DNA of 64,000 bases from Bacteroidota bacterium. GTDB taxonomy: Bacteria; Bacteroidota; Bacteroidia; NS11-12g; UBA955. Each line of letters begins with the position of its first letter. Position 1 is the stretch's first letter. A program made the position numbers and the translations under genes. The notes under the pieces are model-generated. The model worked only from the letters and a program-made list of their open reading frames with translations. It did not search any database and was not told the origin of the DNA. Below, in pieces: positions 9,214 to 19,255 of the stretch. Location: assembly GCA_030833525.1 (NCBI GenBank), contig JAURGZ010000001.1:29977-93976 (forward strand), read 5' to 3'.

Positions 9214-10272
9214 ATGTGCCGAGTGAAAATTGTTGTCGTTAGTTTGTTCCTTTGGTTTGCGGGGCCTTTGTGGGCCCAGTCTTCAATTTCGGCTCAGATG
9301 AAGGAAGGGCAACGGCATTTTGATGCGGGCCATTTCAAAGAGGCCTCTCTCTGTTTTTCCAAAGCCATTGAAAAATTGCCAGCTTCCAAACCGGGTCTTC
9401 AAAATCCTGAGTTGGCCATGGCCTACTATGCCCGTGCCCTGTGCCTGTTGAAGCTCAAAGACAACGGTTCTGCGGTAGTGGATTTTAACAAATGCATTTT
9501 TCTAGACACTACTTTGCAGGAAGCCTATTACAACAGGGCCGTGGCCTATCATGCTACTCAGAACTACCACTTTGCCTTGGCTGATTTATCTCGTTTTTTA
9601 AGCTATCAACCAGCCGATACCTCGGCGCGTCAATTGCGCATGCGCATGGCTCAACAAATGAGTGAATTCGAATTGGCCGCCTCTGATGCTTGGTATTTGT
9701 ACCGCTTGCAAGGGCAAGAACGCTTCTTTAAGGAATGGACCAACCACTGCTTGATGGGGGAATTATGGGGACGATATGTTCTGGGTTCTGATACGGCGTT
9801 GCTGGAGCATCCGCAGTGGACATGGATACACATGGACCGCGCTTGGGCCTTGCATGTTCAAGGTTCCTACGAGCAAAGCCAAGGGGAGATATCCCTTTAC
9901 ATGACAGGCCGCGACCGCGAATTCTCGGCTTATCACTTGCAGGCTGACAACTGCACCTACATGGGCGAGTACGAAAAGGCTCGGCAGATTTATTCAGAAC
10001 TGATGGAAATGGAGCCCAATAACGCTGATTTATGGGTAGACGTGGCTCTGGTCTCATTGCAGGAAAAAGATTGGTCTCGGGCTGAAAAGGAGCTGACCAA
10101 GGCCATTTCAAGCAAGACCACGCTCTTGGCCTACGCATATTTATCTCGCGGAGTTGCGCGATACGAGGCTGGAAAGCGGGCAGAGGCTTGCCAAGATTGG
10201 AACCGGGGCCATATGCTGGGGGATCCGGCGGCTGGTCATTATTTTCGAACCCGATGCAGCACACAACCATGA
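9214..10272 (+). CDS. Secreted TPR-repeat protein
   Basis: MCRVKIVVVSLFLWFAGPLWAQ signal peptide followed by TPR-like repeats; start moved to ATG 9214. Confidence 0.78.
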   Translation: MCRVKIVVVSLFLWFAGPLWAQSSISAQMKEGQRHFDAGHFKEASLCFSKAIEKLPASKPGLQNPELAMAYYARALCLLKLKDNGSAVVDFNKCIFLDTTLQEAYYNRAVAYHATQNYHFALADLSRFLSYQPADTSARQLRMRMAQQMSEFELAASDAWYLYRLQGQERFFKEWTNHCLMGELWGRYVLGSDTALLEHPQWTWIHMDRAWALHVQGSYEQSQGEISLYMTGRDREFSAYHLQADNCTYMGEYEKARQIYSELMEMEPNNADLWVDVALVSLQEKDWSRAEKELTKAISSKTTLLAYAYLSRGVARYEAGKRAEACQDWNRGHMLGDPAAGHYFRTRCSTQP

Positions 10273-11219
10273 AAAATAGAGGCATTCAGGTTTGGGCCTT
10301 GGTGGCTTTGTTGTTCGCAGGAGCTGCGCCGCTTGACATTGCGAAACCCTCCTCGCAGCTGGATTGGTCTGTTTACCAAGACTCTACTTTCGAAAAATGG
10401 GGGTCACGATTCGCTTTCTTAGCCTTGGACCCGGCTTCTTCCAAACAGTTGTGCCAGCAAGCAGGCCCTATGTTTTGGCGTCAAGTGTTGGATTTGAGCA
10501 AAGATTCTTCGGTGATAGTACACGTTCAAACCCGCCAAACCTTTGGAGTATTGCCCGCCAAATTCATCGATTCGTTGGAACACATTGGAAAGCTTGATTC
10601 TTTTGCCAAGGCCTTTCGCATGGCTTTGGGCTTTGATAGTTTGGCTCCCATTAAGTTCGTTCGAGGCAAATCGCAGTTTTTCCAATACCATAAAATCGGG
10701 CCTCTCATGAATGAGGCTTTTGCTGTATTCCGTCAACAAGGGTTGGACCCGCGCATTGCAGAAATGCTGTTGCTGATTGAAAGCCCCAATAACCCAGGGG
10801 GTGTTTCAAGTTCTGGCGCCGTGGGGCACTTTCAACTCATGCCGTTCGTAGCGAAGAAATACGGTTTGAGTGTTTCACCCGGCCACGATGAGCGCTTGGA
10901 TTTTTCGCGCAGCGCCTACGCCGCGGCTCGCTTGATCAAAGAGTATGCAGAACCCAATGCCGATGCCATTTGTGTTGCTGCTGGGTTAGAGGTAGACCGC
11001 CAGGCTTTGTGGTATCAGATGCTCATCTTGCACATATACAACGCCGGTGCAGCCAGCGTGAAAGAAGCCGCTGCAGTAATCGGTTCAGCCAGCGACCCGT
11101 ATGAGTGGATTCAGCAGTTTTGGAAAACCAAAGCAGGTCGTTTTGGCAATCAATCCCAAAACTATTCTCAGGTGGCTTTGGCCTCTTATTGCAAGTACAG
11201 GGATTTCCTGTACCATTGA
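10269..11219 (+). CDS. Lytic transglycosylase (SLT domain)
   Basis: LLIESPNNPGGVSSSGAVGHFQLMP motif; ATG at 10269 overlaps the previous stop (ATGA). Confidence 0.82.
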   Translation: MKNRGIQVWALVALLFAGAAPLDIAKPSSQLDWSVYQDSTFEKWGSRFAFLALDPASSKQLCQQAGPMFWRQVLDLSKDSSVIVHVQTRQTFGVLPAKFIDSLEHIGKLDSFAKAFRMALGFDSLAPIKFVRGKSQFFQYHKIGPLMNEAFAVFRQQGLDPRIAEMLLLIESPNNPGGVSSSGAVGHFQLMPFVAKKYGLSVSPGHDERLDFSRSAYAAARLIKEYAEPNADAICVAAGLEVDRQALWYQMLILHIYNAGAASVKEAAAVIGSASDPYEWIQQFWKTKAGRFGNQSQNYSQVALASYCKYRDFLYH

Positions 11220-11231
11220 TGGTTTCGGCAT

Positions 11232-11975
11232 CTAAGGCTTGAGAAAATCAGCCGTCCAAAGGCCCCACTTGTGCAGGCGGTACTGAAGGCTTACGCCAAG
11301 TACTCCCAGCCCATATTGAACACTGCGTCTGAAGTTGATGGAGCTGGCTTCGGGAAAATAACGGGTGGGACAGGAAATTTCACCCACTTTGAATCCGACA
11401 GCGAACAATTGAGCAATGATTTGATTGTCGAATACAAAGTCATCTGAATTTTTATCGAAGTGTACCGTTTGTAAGACCTTTTTGTGATAAGCGCGATAAC
11501 CTGTGTGGTACTCACTCAGGTGTTGCCCCATGATGGCGTTCTGCACGGCCGTCAACATTCGGTTGCTCCAGTATTTGTACCTAGGCATCCCTCCATCCAA
11601 AGCTCCTTTTCCCAGAATGCGAGAAGCAAAGGCTGCGTCGTAGACCCCGCTGGCCACCATGCTGACCAAGGCCTGAAGGAGTTTAGGGGTATACTGGTAA
11701 TCGGGATGAACCATGACGATGATGTCGGCGTTCAGCGATAGGGCTTGGGTGTAGCAAGTTTTTTGATTGCCTCCATAGCCGCGGTTCAGAGGGTGAATCC
11801 AAATGTGTTCAATGCCCAAAGAACGAGCCAATTCAGCCGTTTGGTCAGAACTGGCGTCGTCTACCAAAATGACATGGTCTACCCAAGCCCGGTCAATTTC
11901 TGAGACCGTTTGAGCCAATGTGGCCTGGGCGTTGTAGGCAGGCAACACCACCGCTATGCTTTGACCGTATATCAT
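11232..11975 (-). CDS. Family 2 glycosyltransferase (polyprenyl-phosphate sugar transferase type)
   Basis: IAVVLPAYNAQATLAQTVSEID...VDDASSDQTAELA...GYGGNQKTCYTQAL...VMVHPDYQY. Confidence 0.88.
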   Translation of the reverse strand: MIYGQSIAVVLPAYNAQATLAQTVSEIDRAWVDHVILVDDASSDQTAELARSLGIEHIWIHPLNRGYGGNQKTCYTQALSLNADIIVMVHPDYQYTPKLLQALVSMVASGVYDAAFASRILGKGALDGGMPRYKYWSNRMLTAVQNAIMGQHLSEYHTGYRAYHKKVLQTVHFDKNSDDFVFDNQIIAQLFAVGFKVGEISCPTRYFPEASSINFRRSVQYGLGVLGVSLQYRLHKWGLWTADFLKP

Positions 11976-12166
11976 GAGGCAAAAATGACGCTGAACCGCT
12001 TGATTTAATCGACTAGAGTGTCAAGAAAACTAAACAAATGAAATCTGTTGCCCATTATCAAACGGCGTAAATCATTAATATATTGAGTAAATATAGGGCT
12101 AATTTAGACGCATTTTAAATTGAATAACCTGTGTACAAATTGTTCCCCACCTCTCAGGGGTCAATC

Positions 12167-12174
12167 TATATTTG
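12167..12174 (+). promoter_or_regulatory. Predicted -7 box TATATTTG of the act operon
   Basis: Exact TAnnTTTG match 29 nt before the actA ATG. Confidence 0.5.
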
Positions 12175-12203
12175 CAGTGCGAAAAACCCCTTCGTAATCA
12201 CAC

Positions 12204-13511
12204 ATGATCATTAAACATTTGAAAGGTTGGGCCCTCGCTGCCATTCTTGCAGTCTCGGCTCCAGTTCTCGCCCAGGATGCACCCAGTGCAGATGAAGGTA
12301 AAAAGCTCTACGAAGCCAACAATTGTGGAAGCTGTCACGCCCTAGACAAGAAAGTGGTAGGTCCCGCCCTGAGAGGGGTGACCGATCGCCGTTCTGAAGA
12401 ATGGTTGATTCAGTGGATCCGTAACAACGAAAAATTCCGCAAGAGCGGTGATGCCGATGCCAATGCTTTGTACGAAGAGTATGGTGGAGCAGCTATGAAC
12501 ATTTTCGAGAATTTGTCTCCTCTGCAGGTTCAGCACATTCTCGAATACATCAAAACGGCTCCTGCTCCCGTTCAGGAAAAGGCACAGACTACAGGTGTAA
12601 CGGCTGAAGAAGACAACAGCAACAGCATCTACATTTTGTTGATTTTGGTCGCTGTATTCGCGGTGGTATTGTTGGTTTTATCAAAGGTTAAAAACACCTT
12701 GTTGCGCGTTGCCGCTGAACAAGATCCTGAAACTTATGCCGAGCAAATGAACAAACTTCCTTTGTGGAAGCGTTTGTTGCCCAAGAAGTTGGCCAATATG
12801 AACACCACGGTTTTGAGTTTGTTCATCACCTTGATCATTGGTCTTCCCATGGCAGGCTATGGATATAAGTTCTCCATTTCTGAAGTAGGGGTTCAGAAAG
12901 GGTACGCTCCCGAACAACCCATTGCGTTTTCTCACAAACTTCACGCCGGTGATTTGCAGTTGAATTGTCGCTATTGCCATAGCACAGTTGAAGAGAGCAA
13001 ATCAGCGAGCATTCCTGCGTTGAACACTTGTATGAACTGTCACAAGGGTGTTCAATTGACAGAAAAATACAACGGCAACGTGTCTCCTGAGATTCAGAAG
13101 ATTTACGATGCCTTGGATTACGATCCTGAAGCCAAACCCGGTGAAGAATTTGGCGACAATCCCAAACCCATTCGTTGGGTTCGCATTCACAACTTGCCCG
13201 ACCACGCTTATTTCAACCACTCACAGCACGTGAAAGTGGGCAAATTGGAATGCCAAACTTGCCACGGTCCCATTGAGCGCATGGAAAAGGTGCAGCAGTG
13301 GAACACCTTGCAAATGGGCTGGTGCATCGATTGCCACCGCAATGCAGGTATTGACGCAGCGAACAACAACTATTACGCTGCTTTGCACGCTAAAGCGGCC
13401 AGCGATTTGGAAAATAACGGCAACAACAGCCAATACTTTGGACCTGATGGAAAAGTGCGCATTACTCCCGCTATGAACGGCGGATTGGAGTGTGCCAAGT
13501 GCCACTATTAA
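12204..13511 (+). CDS. actA: Alternative complex III subunit ActA, multiheme cytochrome c
   Basis: Six CxxCH motifs (CGSCH, CRYCH, CMNCH, CQTCH, CIDCH, CAKCH); first gene of a syntenic act operon. Confidence 0.9.
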   Translation: MIIKHLKGWALAAILAVSAPVLAQDAPSADEGKKLYEANNCGSCHALDKKVVGPALRGVTDRRSEEWLIQWIRNNEKFRKSGDADANALYEEYGGAAMNIFENLSPLQVQHILEYIKTAPAPVQEKAQTTGVTAEEDNSNSIYILLILVAVFAVVLLVLSKVKNTLLRVAAEQDPETYAEQMNKLPLWKRLLPKKLANMNTTVLSLFITLIIGLPMAGYGYKFSISEVGVQKGYAPEQPIAFSHKLHAGDLQLNCRYCHSTVEESKSASIPALNTCMNCHKGVQLTEKYNGNVSPEIQKIYDALDYDPEAKPGEEFGDNPKPIRWVRIHNLPDHAYFNHSQHVKVGKLECQTCHGPIERMEKVQQWNTLQMGWCIDCHRNAGIDAANNNYYAALHAKAASDLENNGNNSQYFGPDGKVRITPAMNGGLECAKCHY

Positions 13512-13531
13512 TTAGAAAAGAGAAAATCACC

Positions 13532-16500
13532 ATGTCAAACAATATGAAATATTGGAAAGGCGAGGAGGAGTTGAATAGAGATGCCCGCTTTTTGGCGGCT
13601 CAAAAAAACGAGTTCAACGAATCATTGCCATTGGATGAAGTATTGAGCGAAGACGGATTCGAATTGAATTCCAATCGCCGAGACTTTTTGAAATATTTTG
13701 GTTTTAGTGTAACGGCCGTAACCTTGGCTGCTTGCTACAAGACCAACGTTCGTCACGCAGTTCCCTATTTGGTTAAGCCCGAAGAGGTGACTCCTGGTGT
13801 GGCCAACTATTACCGTTCTACCTGTGGCGCTTGCTCAGTGGGTTGCGGTATTGAAGTGAAAGTGCGTGAGGGTCGTCCCATCAAGGTAGATGGAAGTGCT
13901 GATTCTCCCATTTCTGGGGGTGGATTGTGCGCTGCTGGTCAGGCATCCATTCTGTCTTTGTACGACACCGAGCGTTTGGCTAACCCCTTGCATTTGGGTG
14001 CTGAAGCCAAAGATTGGTCAGAGCTTGACAACGGTATCAAAGCCAAATTGGCTTCCATTAGCCAATCCGGTAAAGGAATCGCAGTGGTTTCAGGAACGGT
14101 ACACGGTCCAACCACGTTGAAAGCCATTTCTGATTTCACGGCCGCATACCCCACCGCGAAGCACGTGATGTACGATGCGGTTTCATACAGTGGCATGTTG
14201 GACGCAAACGCGGCTGATTTTGGAACCCGCGCCATTCCACGTTACGATTTTTCCAAAGCCAATGTCATTGTCAGTTTTGCCGCTGACTTTTTGGGAACCT
14301 GGGTTTCTCCCGTTGAATTCTCCAAGGCCTATGGTAAAAAGCGCCGTCCCGATGCCGAGGGAGGAATGAACCAGCATTTCCAATTTGAATCTGCATTGAG
14401 CATGACCGGCACCAATGCCGATCACCGCTTCCCCATGAAGATGAGCCAAGAGCGTTTGTACTTGTCTTCTTTGTACAATTATCTCGCTCAGAAGGCTGGT
14501 GCTACTCAAATGCCAGTGGTAAAGCAAGGTGAATTGGCTGGAAACGCATTGAAATCGGCTGCCGAAGCTCTTTGGAATGCCAAAGGTGCTAGCATCGTGG
14601 TCAGCGGTAGCAATGATAAAGTGAGCCAGCAATTGGTGAACGCCATCAACGTTTTGTTGGGCAACTACGGCTCAACTCTGCACATGGATCAGCACAGCAA
14701 GCAGCACCAGGGTAGCGATAGCGAATTGGCTGCTGTTTTGAAAGGCTTGAATGACAAGAGCATTGCCGCTGTGATTTTCTACGGTGCCAACCCCGTTTAC
14801 AACCGCGGTCAAGAATGGCAGGCGGCCATTGCCAAAGCTGAGTTGTCTGTTTCATTTGCTGCCAGCAAAGATGAGACGGCTACGGTTTGCCAATACGTTT
14901 GCCCCGATAGTCACTATTTGGAATCTTGGTCAGATGCTGAACCCCAAGCCGGTGTTTACCATTTGGGTCAGCCAACCATTACTCGAGTATTCAATACCCG
15001 CCAGGCTCAATTGTCTTTGTTGACTTGGTCAGGAGCGGCTCCTCAAATCGACGCTGATCCCTTTGCTAAAAAAGGCATTTTGTCCCAGAAGTTTGAAGCC
15101 GATCCTTATTACATCTATTTGGCTAACAACTGGAAGTCTCAAGGCTTGAACGAAGCTGCTTGGACCAAAGCTTTGGAAATGGGTGTAGTAAGCGGTACCG
15201 CAAGTGCTGCTAGCATGGCCTATTCAGGCAATGCCGTAGCCTTGGCTAGTGAGGTAGCTTCTGTGAAAGCTGATAACGGCATCGAATTGAACTTCTACGC
15301 TCCTGTGGGCGTTCGCGACGGTGCGCATGGAAACAACCCTTGGTTGCATGAGATGCCCGACCCCGTGAGCAAGGTTTCTTGGGACAACTACGTGGCTTTG
15401 CCAAAGTCTTTGGCTTCTGAATTGGGAATCAAAGAGCGCGATACGGTGAACATCAAAGCCGGTGAGCTCATGTATCAAAACGTTCCCGCATTGATCCAGC
15501 CCGGTCAAGCCAATGGCACTTTGGCAATGGCTTTGGGTTATGGAAGAACGGCCGCCGGTAAAGTCGGGGGCTCCGTTGAAAAGGGATTTGAAACCATTGG
15601 ATTCAACGCCTTCAATTTGGGCGGTGGCACTTCTACAGTGGTTGGAAATGTTGAAATCACCAAAGGTGATGCTCAATACCACTTGGCTCAAACCCAAACC
15701 CACCACAGCATTGAAGGTCGTGACATTGTTCGCGAAACCACCTTGGATGCCTTCAAGAAGAACCCCAAAGCAGGAAATGATAAGGCCGCTACCCATGTGT
15801 ACACCATTTGGGAAAAGCGCGACTACCGCAAGGACGGTTCCCCCAACCATTTATGGGGAATGGCCATCGACTTGAACGCTTGTACCGGTTGCGGTTCTTG
15901 CGTAGTGAGTTGCTCGATTGAAAACAACGTACCCGTTGTGGGCCGCGATGAAATTCGTTTGCGTCGCGAGATGCACTGGATTCGCATCGATCGCTACTAC
16001 AGCTTTGTTTCTGAAGAGTCTACCATGACTCGCGAAGCCGATATTGCTACGGCTGATGCCGCCAACAAAGGCGAATACAGCCACTGGGAGAATGTACAAG
16101 TCATTCACCAGCCCATGATGTGCCAGCATTGTGCACAGGCTCCTTGTGAGACGGTTTGCCCAGTATTGGCAACTACTCACTCAAGCGAGGGTCTGAACCA
16201 AATGACCTACAACCGTTGCATTGGAACCAAATATTGCGGTAACAATTGCCCCTATAAGGTTCGTCGATTCAACTGGTTCCGCTACAACGACAACGATGCG
16301 TTCGATTTCCACTTCAACAACCCCTTGGGTAAGATGGTCATCAACCCTGATGTAACCGTTCGTACCCGCGGTGTGATGGAGAAGTGTTCTTTCTGCGTGC
16401 AGCGCATTCAGGAAGGCAAGCTGAAAGCCAAGCGTGCAGGTAAATCTCCCAATGAAGTTCAGGTGGAGACGGCTTGCCAACGCGCCTGCCCAAGCAACGC

Positions 16501-16645
16501 CATTGTTTTCGGTGATTTGCACAATCCTGAGAGTGAAATTTCCAAGCTTTACCGCAACGAACGTGGTTTCCGAGTTTTGGATGAGATCAACGTACAATCT
16601 TCGGTTACTTACATGACCAAGGTTCGCAACACAACTAAGGCTTAA
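13532..16645 (+). CDS. actB: Alternative complex III subunit ActB (molybdopterin oxidoreductase-like plus Fe-S domain)
   Basis: Tat-like SNRRDFLKYFGFSVTAVTLAAC, CGACSVGCGIEVK, and ferredoxin motifs CTGCGSCVVSC, CQHCAQAPCETVC. Start set to ATG 13532. Confidence 0.93.
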   Translation: MSNNMKYWKGEEELNRDARFLAAQKNEFNESLPLDEVLSEDGFELNSNRRDFLKYFGFSVTAVTLAACYKTNVRHAVPYLVKPEEVTPGVANYYRSTCGACSVGCGIEVKVREGRPIKVDGSADSPISGGGLCAAGQASILSLYDTERLANPLHLGAEAKDWSELDNGIKAKLASISQSGKGIAVVSGTVHGPTTLKAISDFTAAYPTAKHVMYDAVSYSGMLDANAADFGTRAIPRYDFSKANVIVSFAADFLGTWVSPVEFSKAYGKKRRPDAEGGMNQHFQFESALSMTGTNADHRFPMKMSQERLYLSSLYNYLAQKAGATQMPVVKQGELAGNALKSAAEALWNAKGASIVVSGSNDKVSQQLVNAINVLLGNYGSTLHMDQHSKQHQGSDSELAAVLKGLNDKSIAAVIFYGANPVYNRGQEWQAAIAKAELSVSFAASKDETATVCQYVCPDSHYLESWSDAEPQAGVYHLGQPTITRVFNTRQAQLSLLTWSGAAPQIDADPFAKKGILSQKFEADPYYIYLANNWKSQGLNEAAWTKALEMGVVSGTASAASMAYSGNAVALASEVASVKADNGIELNFYAPVGVRDGAHGNNPWLHEMPDPVSKVSWDNYVALPKSLASELGIKERDTVNIKAGELMYQNVPALIQPGQANGTLAMALGYGRTAAGKVGGSVEKGFETIGFNAFNLGGGTSTVVGNVEITKGDAQYHLAQTQTHHSIEGRDIVRETTLDAFKKNPKAGNDKAATHVYTIWEKRDYRKDGSPNHLWGMAIDLNACTGCGSCVVSCSIENNVPVVGRDEIRLRREMHWIRIDRYYSFVSEESTMTREADIATADAANKGEYSHWENVQVIHQPMMCQHCAQAPCETVCPVLATTHSSEGLNQMTYNRCIGTKYCGNNCPYKVRRFNWFRYNDNDAFDFHFNNPLGKMVINPDVTVRTRGVMEKCSFCVQRIQEGKLKAKRAGKSPNEVQVETACQRACPSNAIVFGDLHNPESEISKLYRNERGFRVLDEINVQSSVTYMTKVRNTTKA

Positions 16646-16666
16646 CCTACCTAAAAGAGTTAAAGA

Positions 16667-18016
16667 ATGATACACGATTCCATCATTAGAGAAAGGCTGG
16701 TAACGGGCGATAAGACTGCGGCAGATGTAACCCGCGACATTGCTCGTCCCATTTTGAACCAACCCAGCACCGCCTGGAAGGTAGGCTTTACCCTTTCGGT
16801 CATTTTCTTGGGCATTTTTGCCTTGAGTTTGTTTTACACCCTGTGGACCGGTATTGGTGTTTGGAACATCAACAAATCGGTAATGTGGGGTTGGGATATC
16901 ACGAACTTCGTATTTTGGGTAGGTATTGGTCACGCCGGTACCTTGATTTCAGCGGTTCTGCTGCTTTTCCGTCAAAAATGGCGCATGAGTATCAACCGTT
17001 CAGCTGAGGCCATGACGATTTTCGCCGTTATCTGTGCCGCCATGTTCCCTGTGTTTCACATGGGTCGTGTTTGGGTTGGATACTGGGCTCTTCCTTTGCC
17101 AAACGGCTTTGGTTCCCTGTGGGTGAACTTCAACTCTCCCTTGTTGTGGGACGTATTCGCCATTTCGACGTACTTCTCTGTATCGTTGTTGTTCTGGTAC
17201 ATTGGTTTGATTCCTGATATCGCCACGATTCGCGATAAGGTGACCACCAAGGGTGCCAAATTCTGGTACGGCTTGTTCTCCATGGGATGGACAGGTTCTA
17301 CCCGAACTTGGGCTCGCTATGAATTGATTTCGTTGATTTTGGCTGGTTTGAGTACTCCTCTGGTATTGTCTGTGCACACCATCGTATCGACTGACTTTGC
17401 TACCTCCGTGATTCCCGGTTGGCACACGACCATTTTCCCTCCCTACTTTGTAGCGGGTGCTATTTTCTCTGGATTTGGCATGGTGGCTACCTTGTTGGTC
17501 GTGGCGCGCAAAGTGATGAACTACGAAAACTACATCACCATTGGTCATTTGGAAGCCATGTGTAAGATCATCATGGTGACCGGTTCTTTGGTGGGTATCG
17601 CTTATTTGACTGAATTCTTCATTGCTTGGTATAGCGGTGTTGAATACGAACAATACGCGTTCTTGAACCGTGCTTTCGGTCCCTACTGGTGGGCTTACTG
17701 GAGCATGATGAGCTGCAACTTGATTGCTCCTCAGGTTTTCTGGTTCAAATGGTGCCGCACGACTCCTTGGTTCATTTTCATCATGAGCATCGTGGTGAAC
17801 GTGGGTATGTGGTTCGAGCGTTTCGTGATCATTGTAACCTCATTGCACCGCGATTATTTGCCCTCTAGCTGGGTAATGTACTCGGGTTCATTGACAGAGG
17901 TAGGTTTGTTCTTGGGTACCTTCGGTATCTTCTTTACCTGCTTCTTCTTGTTTGCTAAGTTCTTGCCTGTTATCAACATGGCTGAAGTTAAATCCATCTT
18001 GCGCAACCGCGAGTAA
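16667..18016 (+). CDS. actC: Alternative complex III subunit ActC (NrfD/PsrC-like)
   Basis: Polytopic NrfD-like protein; position in operon. Confidence 0.93.
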   Translation: MIHDSIIRERLVTGDKTAADVTRDIARPILNQPSTAWKVGFTLSVIFLGIFALSLFYTLWTGIGVWNINKSVMWGWDITNFVFWVGIGHAGTLISAVLLLFRQKWRMSINRSAEAMTIFAVICAAMFPVFHMGRVWVGYWALPLPNGFGSLWVNFNSPLLWDVFAISTYFSVSLLFWYIGLIPDIATIRDKVTTKGAKFWYGLFSMGWTGSTRTWARYELISLILAGLSTPLVLSVHTIVSTDFATSVIPGWHTTIFPPYFVAGAIFSGFGMVATLLVVARKVMNYENYITIGHLEAMCKIIMVTGSLVGIAYLTEFFIAWYSGVEYEQYAFLNRAFGPYWWAYWSMMSCNLIAPQVFWFKWCRTTPWFIFIMSIVVNVGMWFERFVIIVTSLHRDYLPSSWVMYSGSLTEVGLFLGTFGIFFTCFFLFAKFLPVINMAEVKSILRNRE

Positions 18017-18036
18017 TCAATTAGGAGAATTGCTGA

Positions 18037-18603
18037 ATGGCTATTTTAGATAAAAACCTCAGTCTGCGCAACCGCAACAAAATGCTGGTTGGCGTTTACG
18101 AAGACGAAGACAATGTGATGCACGCGACCCAGTCATTGGTCGACGCTGGCATCCGTGTTCACGACGTGTACACTCCTTATCCGGTGCACGGCTTGGACCG
18201 CATCATGGGCATTCGCCGTAGCCGTTTGGCTCGTGTGGCGTTTTTCTGTGGATTGACGGGCTTAAGCTTGGCTGTTACCATGATTTGGTATATGTACGTA
18301 CACGATTGGCCAATGAACATCGGTAACAAGCCTGAGCGTTTTACGCCTAGCTGGATTCCCGTCATGTTTGAGGCTACCGTTTTGTGTACCGCATTCGGCA
18401 TGGGCTTCTTCTTTTTCTGGAGAAACCGCATGTTGCACGGAGTGAAGAACGAAGTGCTCGATTTGCGCCAAACAGACGACCGTATGATCATTGCCGTGGA
18501 GACTCAAGAGGGCATGGACGAGAAATCGACCTTAGAACTCATGAAGAAGCACGGTGCAGTTGAATTGCGTGAATTCCACAATGGGGTTCAAACTATCTTA
18601 TAA
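18037..18603 (+). CDS. actD: Alternative complex III subunit ActD (DUF3341)
   Basis: LVGVYEDEDNVMHATQSLVDAGIRVHDVYTPYPVHGLD; operon position. Confidence 0.93.
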   Translation: MAILDKNLSLRNRNKMLVGVYEDEDNVMHATQSLVDAGIRVHDVYTPYPVHGLDRIMGIRRSRLARVAFFCGLTGLSLAVTMIWYMYVHDWPMNIGNKPERFTPSWIPVMFEATVLCTAFGMGFFFFWRNRMLHGVKNEVLDLRQTDDRMIIAVETQEGMDEKSTLELMKKHGAVELREFHNGVQTIL

Positions 18604-18612
18604 ATCAAGGAT

Positions 18613-19251
18613 ATGAAGAAAGTGAATCAGATTTTATTGTCGGCAACCTTGGCCTCTGCTCTTCTCGGCGGATGCGTAAGTCGTGGAAACGATCCGGGAT
18701 GGGAATACGCCCCCGATATGTACTATTCCAAGGGATATGAGCCTTATTCTCAGGCCGATTCTTCTGCCTTGAACCCCTATGGCATGAGCATGCGTACTCC
18801 TGCGGTAGGTTCGGTGGCCATGGGTAAGAGCGATTACGTGTATCCTTACGAAAACAACGGTGCTGGATATGAATTGGCTGGTGCAGAATTGACCATGCCT
18901 GAAGGATTCAGCGACGCCGATGGACGCGGTCAGTATTTGTATGACATTTACTGCGCTCCTTGCCACGGCGCTAAGGGTAACAACGATGGAGCTGTGTTCC
19001 AGAAAGCGGCGAATTTGAAGCCTGCTTGGAAAGGATACAGCGACCCCTACATTCAAACCTTGCCTGTAGGTAAGATTTACCACACGTTAACCTACGGTAA
19101 AAACAACATGGGTAGCCACGCTTCGGTTTTGGCTCCTTTGGACCGCTGGAAAGTGATCAATTATGTAAAACAGCTTAGCATGCAATCGGCCGCTGCTCCT
19201 GCAGCATCGGCAACCGAGAATGCGGCATCAGAAATGGAAACTGCTAACTAA
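18613..19251 (+). CDS. actE: Alternative complex III subunit ActE, monoheme cytochrome c lipoprotein
   Basis: Lipobox LLGGC, CAPCH heme motif; operon position. Confidence 0.92.
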   Translation: MKKVNQILLSATLASALLGGCVSRGNDPGWEYAPDMYYSKGYEPYSQADSSALNPYGMSMRTPAVGSVAMGKSDYVYPYENNGAGYELAGAELTMPEGFSDADGRGQYLYDIYCAPCHGAKGNNDGAVFQKAANLKPAWKGYSDPYIQTLPVGKIYHTLTYGKNNMGSHASVLAPLDRWKVINYVKQLSMQSAAAPAASATENAASEMETAN

Positions 19252-19255
19252 TACC

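Noticed and set aside
12141-12160. CCCC...GGGG hairpin before the act operon as a riboswitch or attenuator
   Set aside because: Only four paired bases and located upstream of the predicted -7 box, so it would not be transcribed.
16181-16933. 250-aa minus ORF opposite actB/actC
   Set aside because: Antisense to conserved act genes; no family features.
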